A DNA stretch of 64,000 nucleotides. Source: Betaproteobacteria bacterium MOLA814 (GTDB lineage: Bacteria; Pseudomonadota; Gammaproteobacteria; Burkholderiales; Burkholderiaceae_C). The notes under the pieces are model-generated. The model searched no databases. It had not been told where the DNA came from and saw only the letters and a list, made by a program, of their open reading frames with translations. Both the position numbers and the translations under genes were made by a program. Below, piece after piece: positions 24,586-33,230 of the stretch. How positions within the stretch are numbered: the stretch's first letter is position 1; each line of letters starts with the position of its first letter. The DNA is taken from contig AYMW01000002.1 of NCBI GenBank assembly GCA_000496475.1, forward strand, positions 124,001-188,000. Direction: 5' to 3'.

Positions 24586-25872
24586 ATGACAACTGTTGCA
24601 CAAATAACCGACGCACTTCAAGGCTACGACCCGCAATCTGTCAAGGTCGACGACGTGGTGCATATTGCCCAGTCATTGGTTAAGCCATTGGGTAACTTGC
24701 CACAAGACATTGAGGTACTCAAGTTACACGCGGCGGCCTACCGCGTGTTGGCGCAAGACGTGGTGTCCCCAACCAACGTACCTGCCGTGGACAACTCGGC
24801 CATGGATGGCTATGCGTTTTGTTTAAACGCTGGACAAGTCAGTCAAGACTTGGCACTCACAGTCAGCGGCTTGCGGTTGGCGGGTCAACCTATCACGGGT
24901 GATGACCCAACCTTACAAGCTGGGCACTGTGTGCACATCATGACGGGAGCCCCCATGCCCAAGGGCAGCAACACAGTTGTACCCTCTGAATTGGTGCAAC
25001 GCGATGGCGATAGGGTGGTGGTGCAAGCGGCGCATCTACAGCCTGGTGACAACCGGCGTTTGGCGGGTGAGGATTTGGCGCAAGGCTCAGTAGCGCTTAA
25101 AAAAGGGCAGGTGTTGCACGCCGCAGCTTTAGGTTTATTGGCAAGCCTAGGCATGGCCACAGTAGGCGTTGTGCGCAAGCCAGTGGTCGCCTACTTTTCT
25201 ACTGGTAGCGAGGTGCAAGACGTTGGCCTGCCACCAAAAGCCGGCGTTATTTACGACAGCAACCGTGCTGTCATGTGCGCCATGCTGGCTTCCTGGGGCG
25301 CAACGGTGTTGGACATGGGCGTTATTCCCGACGACCCCGTTCAACTCGAGCAAGCCTTTGAGCAAGCCGCCACAACAGCCGACATGGTGATCAGCAGTGG
25401 CGGCGTGAGTGTGGGCGAGGCTGACCACACCAAGGCCATGATGAAACGCTTGGGCGACGTGGTGTTTTGGCGTATCGCCATGCGCCCGGGACGTCCCATG
25501 GCTGTTGGTCTGATCAAAGACACCCCGGTTTTTGGCTTACCTGGCAACCCAGTGGCCGTCATGGTGACTTTCTTGGCGTTTGTCAGGCCCGCTTTGCAAC
25601 GCCTCATGGGCACAACGCCCAGCGCATTGCCGGTGCTGCGTGCCAAGGCGAGTGCCGATATTCGCAAGCGTGGTGGCAGAACAGAATACCAACGAGCCAG
25701 CATTGAGCGCAACGATCAAGGTGACTATGTGGCCACCGTACTGCCCAACCAAGGCTCAGGTGTGCTGAGCGGAATGGTGCAAGCCCAAGGTTTGGTTGTG
25801 TTGTTTCACGACTCTGGCACTGTCAGTGCAGGTGACTGGGTTGACGTCTGGATGCTAGACCGGTTTATTTGA
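24586..25872 (+). CDS. moeA: Molybdopterin molybdenumtransferase
   Basis: MoeA inserts molybdate (or tungstate) into adenylylated molybdopterin. The 428-residue length and motifs fit: PAVDNSAMDGYAF at the N-terminus, IMTGAPMPKGSNTVVPSE, VVAYFSTGSEVQDVG, ISSGGVSVGEADHTKAMM, the active-site MRPGRPMAVGLI and FGLPGNPVAVMVTF. It is the last gene of the rightward set, 73 bases after tupA. A second moeA elsewhere in the genome would suggest that this copy is tuned to the formate dehydrogenases or to tungsten; that cannot be judged from the window. Confidence 0.95.
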   Translation: MTTVAQITDALQGYDPQSVKVDDVVHIAQSLVKPLGNLPQDIEVLKLHAAAYRVLAQDVVSPTNVPAVDNSAMDGYAFCLNAGQVSQDLALTVSGLRLAGQPITGDDPTLQAGHCVHIMTGAPMPKGSNTVVPSELVQRDGDRVVVQAAHLQPGDNRRLAGEDLAQGSVALKKGQVLHAAALGLLASLGMATVGVVRKPVVAYFSTGSEVQDVGLPPKAGVIYDSNRAVMCAMLASWGATVLDMGVIPDDPVQLEQAFEQAATTADMVISSGGVSVGEADHTKAMMKRLGDVVFWRIAMRPGRPMAVGLIKDTPVFGLPGNPVAVMVTFLAFVRPALQRLMGTTPSALPVLRAKASADIRKRGGRTEYQRASIERNDQGDYVATVLPNQGSGVLSGMVQAQGLVVLFHDSGTVSAGDWVDVWMLDRFI

Positions 25873-25903
25873 ATCCAGTCAGCAGAGCAGGCCGCTGGAG
25901 GAC

Positions 25904-26644
25904 CTACTGGTCTAAAAAGTGCTGCAGCCGCTTGGTAACTTGTTGGGCGGTGTGTGCCGACATGCGATCGCGCAACTGGGCTGCCGCAGCCCTCACACTT
26001 TCTTGACGCTGTATATCTTGTAGTTGCATGTACAAGTTGTTTTTGTGGGCTGCGATGCTGGCTTCAGTTTGAGCCAACAATGCGGCGTAATCGTCGCGCT
26101 CTTGCACCAAATGCTGCATCTCTGTAATGCCATTGGCGACATCAGCCCAGGACAAACTGCCAGCTTCCTCGCGGTATTGGTCAAGTGGTGCGAACAGCTC
26201 TGGCAACCGTTGCCCAAGGGTCTCTAGCGAAGCCCCTTCCACATCTTGCATGCCAAAGCCGTCTGGGGATTGGGAGGCTTGTTCAACCCAGCTGCCAAGC
26301 GTGGCTTGCAGATCAGGTGCAGGCTTGGACTGGGTTTGTGGGTGCGCGGGCGCGCGGGCGGGTGCTGGTGTGATGGCAGCCGCCAGTGTGGGCGACTTTG
26401 TAAATGGCGTGATGTTGATAGGGATCACCTTGGCTTTTGGTGGTTCAACAATATGATTGTCTTGTACCCTGGGTTCTGTTGTATGAACGGCTTGCCCAGC
26501 CTGCGCAGTGTCTACATCTGCATCAATGTGACGTGTTGCTACGTCTTCTTGTGCATCGGTGTAATCAATCGGGCTCCACCCCATGCCCGGGCGGTAGCGC
26601 ATCAAAGTGCTCGAATAGTCAGATTGTGTTTTTTCTGTGTTCAT
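25904..26644 (-). CDS. Hypothetical protein with C-terminal coiled coil
   Basis: I do not recognise this 246-residue protein. Its first ~110 residues are polar and look disordered, with a Pro/Ala/Gln-rich stretch (ITPAPARAPAHPQTQSKPAP). A conserved-looking middle (residues ~130-165: LPELFAPLDQYREEAGSLSW) leads to a long helix, ~165-246, with heptad-like spacing and many Gln/Glu/Ala (YAALLAQTEASIAAHKNNLY and onward to the end). No signal, membrane segment or cofactor motif is seen. It converges on moeA with a 31-base gap and is divergent from the aldehyde dehydrogenase. Its size and coding character are ordinary, so I take it as a real gene. Confidence 0.6.
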   Translation of the reverse strand: MNTEKTQSDYSSTLMRYRPGMGWSPIDYTDAQEDVATRHIDADVDTAQAGQAVHTTEPRVQDNHIVEPPKAKVIPINITPFTKSPTLAAAITPAPARAPAHPQTQSKPAPDLQATLGSWVEQASQSPDGFGMQDVEGASLETLGQRLPELFAPLDQYREEAGSLSWADVANGITEMQHLVQERDDYAALLAQTEASIAAHKNNLYMQLQDIQRQESVRAAAAQLRDRMSAHTAQQVTKRLQHFLDQ

Positions 26645-26810
26645 AGCGTTGCATATTTTTTAGCTGGGATGTAACTATATGTTTAATTTTAATTAAATGC
26701 AACTTTTCCTAACTATTTCATGTTTGTTTGCAACTGTTTGCGTGTGAAGCTTTAGCTGTGGTGTTGACTGCGGTGACTGCATAATCAGAAAAAAACAGTT
26801 AACATCGAAT

Positions 26811-26832
26811 TAACCAACCAGTCGGTCGGTTA
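26811..26832. promoter_or_regulatory. Palindromic TetR-type operator upstream of the aldehyde dehydrogenase
   Basis: TAACCAACCAGTCGGTCGGTTA is a near-perfect dyad (TAACCrACCr on both strands) lying 43 bases ahead of the aldehyde dehydrogenase start. ACCAACCAGTCGGTCGGT-like palindromes are typical TetR-family operators. No TetR gene is in the window, so the regulator must be encoded elsewhere. The rest of the 231-base gap is A+T-rich and holds nothing else I can name. Confidence 0.55.
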
Positions 26833-26875
26833 ACTCAAGACTGACATTTTCAAGCCACGTATTTAAGGGAACCAC

Positions 26876-28303
26876 ATGAAAGCTTACACACAGCACTACA
26901 TCAATGGCGAATGGGTAGAGGCGAGCAGCTCTCAGTACTTAGAAGTCACTGACTCCAACACCGAAGCCGTCATGGCGACTGTGCCTGCCGGAACAGCGCA
27001 AGAGGCCGCTCAGGCTGTCGTGGCTGCACGTGCAGCCTTCGCGGGTTGGTCCGCTTTAAGCGTTGAAGAGCGTGCCGTTTACTTAGACAAAATAACGGCT
27101 GGCCTGAAAGCCCGCAGCGATGAACTCACCACAACCATCGCTTCAGAAGTGGGCATGCCACTCAAAATGGCTGGCATGGTGCAAGTGGGAATGCCCATCT
27201 TTAACTGGGGAAATTTCGCCAAAGTGGCGCGTCAGTTCGAATTTGAAAGTGAGATTAAAAATTCTCTCATTGTGCGTGAAGCCATAGGTGTTGTAGGTTG
27301 CATCACGCCGTGGAATTTCCCGCTCAACCAAATTGCTTTAAAGGTCGCGCCTGCATTGGTTGCAGGATGTACCGTTGTGTTGAAGCCATCTGAGATCGCG
27401 CCTATTAACGCCATCATCCTGGCTGAAGTTATCCATGCAGCTGGTTTACCCGCTGGCGTATTCAACCTGGTCAACGGCTTAGGTCCTGAAGTGGGCGAGG
27501 TGTTGGCCAGCCACCCAGAAGTAGACATGGTGAGTTTTACAGGTTCTACCCGTGCCGGTAAACGCGTGGGCGAGCTGGCATCACAAACCATCAAACGTGT
27601 GGCCTTGGAGCTTGGCGGTAAATCAGCCAGCGTGGTGTTGGATGATGCCGACTTTCCAGCAGCCATCAAAGGCTCTGTGGGTGCTTGCTTGCTCAACAGT
27701 GGGCAAACCTGCTCTGCACACACCCGGTTGTTGGTGCCTGAGTCACGCTATGAAGAAGCCAAAACTCTGGCACAGGGCGTGATTGAACGCTTCACCATCG
27801 GCAGCGCATTCGATGAAACCAGCAAATTAGGTCCTTTGGTCAGCGCCGCACAGCGAGACCGCGTTCTTCACCTTATTCAGCTTGGGCTTGATGAGGGCGC
27901 AGAGTTGGTAGCAGGCGGCCCTGACAAACCTGCTGTCGACAAAGGCTACTTTGTTCAACCTACCATCTTGCGTGTGCAGCGCCATCACACCTTGGCCAAA
28001 GAGGAAATTTTTGGCCCTGTTCTGGTCATGCTGACTTACAAAGACGAAGACGAGGCTGTTGCCATCGCCAATGACTCGGTATACGGCTTAGGCGGTGGTG
28101 TGTGGGCAGGTACCAACGAGCACGCCATAGCTGTTGCCAAGCGGCTGCGCACAGGTCAGGTCGACATCAATGGCGCGCCCTTTAATGCACAAGCTCCTTT
28201 TGGTGGTTACAAGCAATCGGGCAATGGCCGCGAAAACGGGGTTTTTGGCCTAGAAGAGTTCTTGGAAGTCAAGGCCATTCAACGCCCAGCTGTCAAAGCG
28301 TAA
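26876..28303 (+). CDS. NAD(P)-dependent aldehyde dehydrogenase family protein
   Basis: A 475-residue member of the aldehyde dehydrogenase superfamily, oxidising an aldehyde to the acid. It has GCITPWNFPLNQIALKVAPAL, KPSEIAP, the cofactor motif FTGSTRAGKRV, the general-base glutamate in ALELGGKSASVV, and the nucleophile Cys279 in SGQTCSAHTRL. EIFGPVL is also present. Closest broad group is the betaine-aldehyde/gamma-aminobutyraldehyde type; the substrate cannot be told. It stands alone behind a TetR-type palindrome, so induction by a hydrophobic or aldehyde ligand is likely. An acceptable ribosome site (AAGGGA) precedes ATG 26876. Confidence 0.92.
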   Translation: MKAYTQHYINGEWVEASSSQYLEVTDSNTEAVMATVPAGTAQEAAQAVVAARAAFAGWSALSVEERAVYLDKITAGLKARSDELTTTIASEVGMPLKMAGMVQVGMPIFNWGNFAKVARQFEFESEIKNSLIVREAIGVVGCITPWNFPLNQIALKVAPALVAGCTVVLKPSEIAPINAIILAEVIHAAGLPAGVFNLVNGLGPEVGEVLASHPEVDMVSFTGSTRAGKRVGELASQTIKRVALELGGKSASVVLDDADFPAAIKGSVGACLLNSGQTCSAHTRLLVPESRYEEAKTLAQGVIERFTIGSAFDETSKLGPLVSAAQRDRVLHLIQLGLDEGAELVAGGPDKPAVDKGYFVQPTILRVQRHHTLAKEEIFGPVLVMLTYKDEDEAVAIANDSVYGLGGGVWAGTNEHAIAVAKRLRTGQVDINGAPFNAQAPFGGYKQSGNGRENGVFGLEEFLEVKAIQRPAVKA

Positions 28304-28394
28304 ACAGCTAGGGGTGACTACCAGCAAGGTGCAGGGCGCAGGGAGGCTATGCTTGTAGCATTCCATTAGTGGCCCTCACTCAACCGACTGCGTC

Positions 28395-30944
28395 ATGAAA
28401 CCTTGGATTCGCTTTGCATTGCACGCCCTGTGGATGACGCCTCTTATGGCCTCCATCGCACTGGGCGCTGCTGTGCTGGTGTTTGCCTTCAACAGCCAGA
28501 CACCACTAGACGGTGAGTTCCAAGCGGCAGGCCTGAGCAAGCCTGTGGTGATCACGCGCAACGCCAGCGATGTCACCCACATCCAAGCCGAGTCAGCGAC
28601 AGACGCTTGGTACGCCCTAGGCTGGACGCATGCCACTGAGCGGGCGTGGCAGTTAGAGTTCAACCGACGTGTTGTGAGAGGCGAGTTGTCACAGGTGCTG
28701 GGCAGTGCCACGCTTGAAATAGACAAACTCATGCGCACCCTTGGCATCTACACAACAGCACAACAACAGCTGCTGGGCTTGCCAGCCAAGGCTCAGGCAG
28801 GCTTACAGGCGTATAGCAATGGGATCAACGACGCCATTGCCAATCAAACCCAGTGGCTGACGCCAGAATTCACGTTGCTTGGCGTTGAGCCCAAAGCGTC
28901 AGCCATGCAGGGCCAGTTTTGGACACCTGCAGACTCGGTTGGCTGGAGCTTGATGATGGCGCTTGATTTGGGTGGCAACTGGAGCCATGAGTTCGCACGG
29001 TTTAGTTTGTTGCAAACCATCGATACGCCAGCACTGTGGGAAATCTTGCCCCCCTATGCACCTGTGCAAGACCCCGATCAACCAGCCACGTCTGTGGATT
29101 TGGGCGGGCTTTACAACGCGATGAACGTGTACGACCGCCGAACAGACGGCACAGAAACGGCGTCATCACCTAGCAACGGTATGCTCGCTGGCAACGGTTT
29201 GGATGTAGGGCAGCTGTTGGCGGCCGCGGCTAACCATTGGGTGGGCCAATTGGGCGCCTTGGAAGGCAAGGGCTCTAACAACTGGGTGGTGTCTGGCCAA
29301 AACACCCGCAGCGGCAAACCATTGCTTGCCAATGACCCCCACTTAGGCCTGAGTGCCCCATCGTTGTGGTACGTGGCCCACTTGCAAGCACCAGCTGGCC
29401 CTGAGTGGCCAGCAATGGACGTGCGCGGCGCGACCTTGCCAGGCCTGCCCATGGTGATTTTGGGACATACGCAAAGCGTGGCTTGGGGGTTTACCAATGT
29501 TGGACCAGATGTACAAGACTTGTATTTGGAACAGCTAAGCCCCAGTGCACCTGACATGTATCGACAGCCCGGCGACAACGCCGCTATCAATGCCACCAAT
29601 GCGGCTTATGCCCCATTCACCACACGTGCAGAAACCATTGCGGTGAAAGGTGAAGACGACTACACATTTACGGTTAGACACAGCCGCCATGGCCCAATCG
29701 TGAGCGATGTGCAAGCAGCCTATACAGGCTTGCTTGACCGGTCTCGCTATGCGGTTGCCTTGCGCTGGAGTGCGCTTGTGGCGGATAACAAGACGGTTTT
29801 GGCAGGCTTTAACGCCAACTTTGCCACCGACGTCGACAGCTTGGTGAACGCCTACGCGGACCATCATTCGCCCATGCAAAGTGTGGTGATGGCCGACACC
29901 AATGGTCGAATCCACTACAAGGCCATTGGCACAACACCTGTTCGCTCGACTCGCAATGACATCATGGGTGTCGCGCCAAGCCCTGGGTGGGACAGCACCT
30001 ATGACTGGGTGGGTTGGCTCCCATACGCTGACACGCCAGAAAAAACAGGCGATGCAGGTTGGATCGCGACGGCCAATCAACGTATTCACTCAGCCAATTA
30101 CCCGCACTTTATAACCAGCGATTGGGCCACCAGCCATCGGATGCGACGCATTGCCTCTTTAATGACGCAGAGCTCAGTTCACTCCGTACAGACCATGGCT
30201 GCGATGCAGCGCGATCAACTGTCGTTGTCGGCGCTTGAGTTGCTGCCTGTGTTGCAACGGGTGACAGTCGAGCATCCGCTGGCAACAAGCGTTAAGAAAT
30301 TGCTGGCTGACTTCAAAGGTGACATGGCTGTGAACTCGGGCGCGGCGCTCATTTTGTCTGTATGGACCGATGAGCTGACCCAACTCGTGATGCGTGCGCG
30401 AATTGGCTCAGATAAATTTGACGCCTTATACGGCAAACGCCAGTTCAGAGAAGGCTTATTGGGCATATTAGAAAAAGACAACACCGACTGGTGCGGTCAA
30501 GCAGGGTGTCGCCCTAAGATGCAGCAAGCGCTTGTGCAAACACTCAACAAACTGCAGACCAAATTAGGCGATAATCCTAGGCTATGGCATTGGGGCCAGG
30601 TTCACTTAGCCATCAGCGCCCACAAACCCTTTGGTCGCGTGCCTGTGTTGTCCAAGTTGTTCAATGTAGAGACCCCTATTGGGGGAGACGGCTATACCGT
30701 CAACGTGGGGCGCTACGATCTCACAGGCCCTCAGCCCTTTGCGGCGGTGCATGCACCGTCTTTGCGCACCATTTATGACCTATCGGATTTGTCGAAATCT
30801 CAATTTATCTACCAAACTGGGCAAAACGGCAACTTACTGTCTAACCGCTACAGCGACATGAGCAGCGATTGGGCGACTGGGGGCTATCGGCTATTTGGCA
30901 GCAGCGGCGATACAGCGCAGCACACATTAACGCTGCAGCCCTAG
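28395..30944 (+). CDS. Penicillin acylase family Ntn-hydrolase
   Basis: An 849-residue precursor of the N-terminal-nucleophile hydrolase family (penicillin acylase, acyl-homoserine-lactone acylase). An N-terminal hydrophobic segment (residues ~10-32) would send it to the periplasm or anchor it. The alpha chain (GLSKPVVITRNASDVTHIQA, WYALGWTHATERAWQLEFNRR) is followed by a spacer; cleavage should occur before Ser294 in GKGSNNWVVSG, which becomes the nucleophile of the beta chain, followed by LLANDPHLGL. The later asparagine of the oxyanion site is in the QRIHSANYP region. Substrate is unknown: acyl amides such as quorum-sensing lactones or beta-lactams are possibilities. Alone in its transcription unit. 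Confidence 0.9.
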   Translation: MKPWIRFALHALWMTPLMASIALGAAVLVFAFNSQTPLDGEFQAAGLSKPVVITRNASDVTHIQAESATDAWYALGWTHATERAWQLEFNRRVVRGELSQVLGSATLEIDKLMRTLGIYTTAQQQLLGLPAKAQAGLQAYSNGINDAIANQTQWLTPEFTLLGVEPKASAMQGQFWTPADSVGWSLMMALDLGGNWSHEFARFSLLQTIDTPALWEILPPYAPVQDPDQPATSVDLGGLYNAMNVYDRRTDGTETASSPSNGMLAGNGLDVGQLLAAAANHWVGQLGALEGKGSNNWVVSGQNTRSGKPLLANDPHLGLSAPSLWYVAHLQAPAGPEWPAMDVRGATLPGLPMVILGHTQSVAWGFTNVGPDVQDLYLEQLSPSAPDMYRQPGDNAAINATNAAYAPFTTRAETIAVKGEDDYTFTVRHSRHGPIVSDVQAAYTGLLDRSRYAVALRWSALVADNKTVLAGFNANFATDVDSLVNAYADHHSPMQSVVMADTNGRIHYKAIGTTPVRSTRNDIMGVAPSPGWDSTYDWVGWLPYADTPEKTGDAGWIATANQRIHSANYPHFITSDWATSHRMRRIASLMTQSSVHSVQTMAAMQRDQLSLSALELLPVLQRVTVEHPLATSVKKLLADFKGDMAVNSGAALILSVWTDELTQLVMRARIGSDKFDALYGKRQFREGLLGILEKDNTDWCGQAGCRPKMQQALVQTLNKLQTKLGDNPRLWHWGQVHLAISAHKPFGRVPVLSKLFNVETPIGGDGYTVNVGRYDLTGPQPFAAVHAPSLRTIYDLSDLSKSQFIYQTGQNGNLLSNRYSDMSSDWATGGYRLFGSSGDTAQHTLTLQP

Positions 30945-30949
30945 CCAAC

Positions 30950-31010
30950 GAAAAAAGGGGGCGTGCCAGCTGTGTGGTCATTCCCCACGCCACACAGCCA
31001 CCGCCCCTAC
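30950..31010 (-). terminator. Long rho-independent terminator for the leftward genes
   Basis: Nested arms GGGGCG/CGCCCC and GCTGTGTGG/CCACACAGC form a long stem. Read leftward the stem is followed by CTTTTTT (the A-run at 30951-30956 on the + strand), as required for a terminator of the gene ending at 31055. Confidence 0.75.
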
Positions 31011-31054
31011 AGCCTACACATCACGCATGGCGCAATGTCAGCTGCAGCTGCTAG

Positions 31055-31447
31055 TTAGACATTGCCCCAGAACGCATCCTCTGCATCTTGGTCACTTGAG
31101 TACAGCCACACTTCGGTGATTTGGCCATTTTCAACAGTGAACACATCTACGCCGTTCAGTGCCATTTGAGCACCGTCACGTTGGGCTGAAAAGGAGATGG
31201 TTGCCGCTACTTGTGAGCCATTGCCCATGACGTCTTTGACGTCGACAATTTTGAAGGAGCCGGCAGAATCTTGCATCATGCCGCCTATCATTCCAAAGAC
31301 TGCTTCAGCGCCTGTGTGCGTACCCGAAAACTTGTTGTGACCAGGTTGATGCCAAACAACATCAGCGGCAACAAGCGAGCCCAAGGTTGGCATATCGCCT
31401 GTTTGAATGGCCTTAAAGTAGCCAGCGATTAATTCAGTATTAGACAT
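31055..31447 (-). CDS. NTF2-like / SnoaL-like fold protein
   Basis: A 130-residue protein of the NTF2-like superfamily: MSNTELIAGYFKAIQTGDMPTL, then ADVVWHQPGHNKFSGTHTGAEAVFGM, and a C-terminal sheet with GAQMALNGVDVFTVENGQITEVWLY. The family includes ketosteroid isomerase-like and polyketide cyclase-like enzymes, as well as proteins with no catalytic role; nothing here fixes a substrate. Start ATG 31447 has AAGGAA upstream and fits the family N-terminus; a longer in-frame version starting at 31582 would overlap the OsmC gene end. It is followed by a strong terminator and probably shares a transcript with the OsmC gene. Confidence 0.8.
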   Translation of the reverse strand: MSNTELIAGYFKAIQTGDMPTLGSLVAADVVWHQPGHNKFSGTHTGAEAVFGMIGGMMQDSAGSFKIVDVKDVMGNGSQVAATISFSAQRDGAQMALNGVDVFTVENGQITEVWLYSSDQDAEDAFWGNV

Positions 31448-31538
31448 ATTTTTTTCCTTAAGGTTGTTAAATGATGGTGTGAAAGCGCTCAAAGCCATTT
31501 GCGAATGCCTGGCTTTCCCCACCTGGTTTTTGACGCTA

Positions 31539-31967
31539 CTAAGCCAGCTTTGCGTCCATGGTGATGGCCGCGTTGAGGACACGAGATACGGGACAGCCGC
31601 CTTTGGCGTTCAGGGCGATTGTTGCAAATGTGTCTGTATCGGCACCCGGCACCTTGGCCAGCACATCCAGATGGACGGTGGTGATGGTGAAGCCGGCATC
31701 CGTAAGCTCAAAGGTCACGGTAGCGTTGGTGTCCACAGACTCGGCATTCAAGCCGCTTTTTTCAAGCTCTGCTGCCAGCGCCATTGAAAAGCAGCCCGCG
31801 TGGGCAGCTGCAATAAGCTCTTCAGGATTGGTCCCAATACCGTTTTCAAACCGTGTGCTGAATGAGTATTGGGTGTGGGCAAGGACACCGCTGTCAGACG
31901 ACATGGATCCCTCGCCAGTTTTCAAGCCACCACTCCATACGGCTGATGCTTTACGTTTCATTTTCAT
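31539..31967 (-). CDS. OsmC-family peroxiredoxin
   Basis: A 142-residue OsmC/Ohr-fold protein that reduces organic peroxides through two cysteines. The resolving pair is seen in AAAHAGCFSMALAAEL (Cys ~59) and KGGCPVSRVLNAAI (Cys ~124). FSTRFENGIGTNPEELIAAAHAGCF is the OsmC rather than the Ohr signature (split here by the family's GTNPEEL). It begins with two closely spaced ATG codons (31967, 31961). The neighbours are an NTF2-like protein and an esterase on the same strand, in what looks like a small stress-response group with the glutathione peroxidase at 33.2 kb. Confidence 0.9.
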   Translation of the reverse strand: MKMKRKASAVWSGGLKTGEGSMSSDSGVLAHTQYSFSTRFENGIGTNPEELIAAAHAGCFSMALAAELEKSGLNAESVDTNATVTFELTDAGFTITTVHLDVLAKVPGADTDTFATIALNAKGGCPVSRVLNAAITMDAKLA

Positions 31968-32069
31968 ATCCCATTATGCGCAAAATATTTTGCATATACA
32001 TAATAAGTATTCACAAATGAAACGTCAAGCAGCTTCTGTTTCTGCTGCAGCTGCCTTTTTTAACGAAGC

Positions 32070-33041
32070 CTATCTTGCATAGGCCGTTTTAAGTGCCAGC
32101 GAACACAACGAGGTGGCTGTGTTGGCCTCGGCGATGGCCTTGTTCATAGGTATAAAACCATGAATTTGCCGCTCGAAGCATACGTACTGGCATGTTGACC
32201 CAGCATCTGATAAAGCATCTGCGTATTGCAAACCCTCGTCTCTCAGTGGGTCGAAGCCGGCGGTCAATACCAAAGCTGCGGGCAGGTTGGCATGGCTACT
32301 CGCCAGCAATGGCGACGCACGCCAATCGGTGTACAGCGTCGGATCAGGTATGTAGTGGGCTCTGAAGTACGACATGGTGTCATGCGTTAGCAAATAGCCT
32401 TGGCCGTTGGTCGTGTGAGAGGGCGATTGCGCCCGCTTGTCGGTAGAAGGGTAAATCAACAACTGAAAACAAGGCTGCGCCGCACTGACGCCATGCACAG
32501 CATGGCTATCGCCAGCTTTTAGGTCGCGTTGGTGCAACGCGACAACGGCTGCCAAGTTGCCCCCTGCGCTGTCACCGCCAACAGCGATGCGCGTGGGATC
32601 TAGTCCCAATTCAGACGACTGCGCCACTGTCCATTGGAAGGCTGCAATTGAATCGTCAACCGCAGCCGGGAAGGGGGCTTCGGGCGCAAGTCTGTAGTCC
32701 ACCGCAACCACCACACCGCCAGACTGGTTGGCCAAGTCCCTGCACAGGCCGTCGTGGGTGTCCAAGTCGCCAATAACCCAACCGCCACCGTGAAAGAAAA
32801 CCAATGCTGGTGCGTTGGACGCAGGTGCGCCGGCTGGGCGGTAAATTCTAAGGGCGATAGGGCCGGCGTTGCCTGGGCAGCTGGTCTCGATAACCTGTGC
32901 CACATCTGCGGGCGCCCGTTGTGTCGCAAACCGTCTTGCCACATACGCTGCGCGTGCTTCTACAGGCCCAACGGTATGGACTGGTGGAATCTTTTTTTCT
33001 ACCATTAAATCGAGCAAAGCACGTGCGTCTGGATCTAGCAT
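32070..33041 (-). CDS. Alpha/beta hydrolase, hormone-sensitive-lipase type esterase
   Basis: A 323-residue esterase of the HSL group (family IV). The oxyanion motif HGGGWVIGDLDTHDG, the nucleophile in GGDSAGGNLAAVV, the acid in GFDPLRDEG and the histidine in QIHGFIPMN are all in order. These enzymes hydrolyse short to medium acyl esters in the cytoplasm; the physiological substrate is unknown. A paralogue is encoded at 42.8-43.7 kb. It is divergent from the glutathione peroxidase gene, with a 190-base shared upstream region. Confidence 0.92.
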   Translation of the reverse strand: MLDPDARALLDLMVEKKIPPVHTVGPVEARAAYVARRFATQRAPADVAQVIETSCPGNAGPIALRIYRPAGAPASNAPALVFFHGGGWVIGDLDTHDGLCRDLANQSGGVVVAVDYRLAPEAPFPAAVDDSIAAFQWTVAQSSELGLDPTRIAVGGDSAGGNLAAVVALHQRDLKAGDSHAVHGVSAAQPCFQLLIYPSTDKRAQSPSHTTNGQGYLLTHDTMSYFRAHYIPDPTLYTDWRASPLLASSHANLPAALVLTAGFDPLRDEGLQYADALSDAGSTCQYVCFERQIHGFIPMNKAIAEANTATSLCSLALKTAYAR

Positions 33042-33230
33042 GTTGGGTCCTATGTGGTGATGTGTGGTGACGTTGGCAACTGTGGGCGACGTTCAATTTA
33101 AAACACCGTTCCAGTGCCTACCTGAAGCACAAATGTATCGACAGATAACCCTAATCAGTGTCGCCTTTATTCATTGCATTACAGTTTCTACTGTTTCGCT
33201 CTTTTGCGTTGTGTGTTGAAAGGTGTCTGT

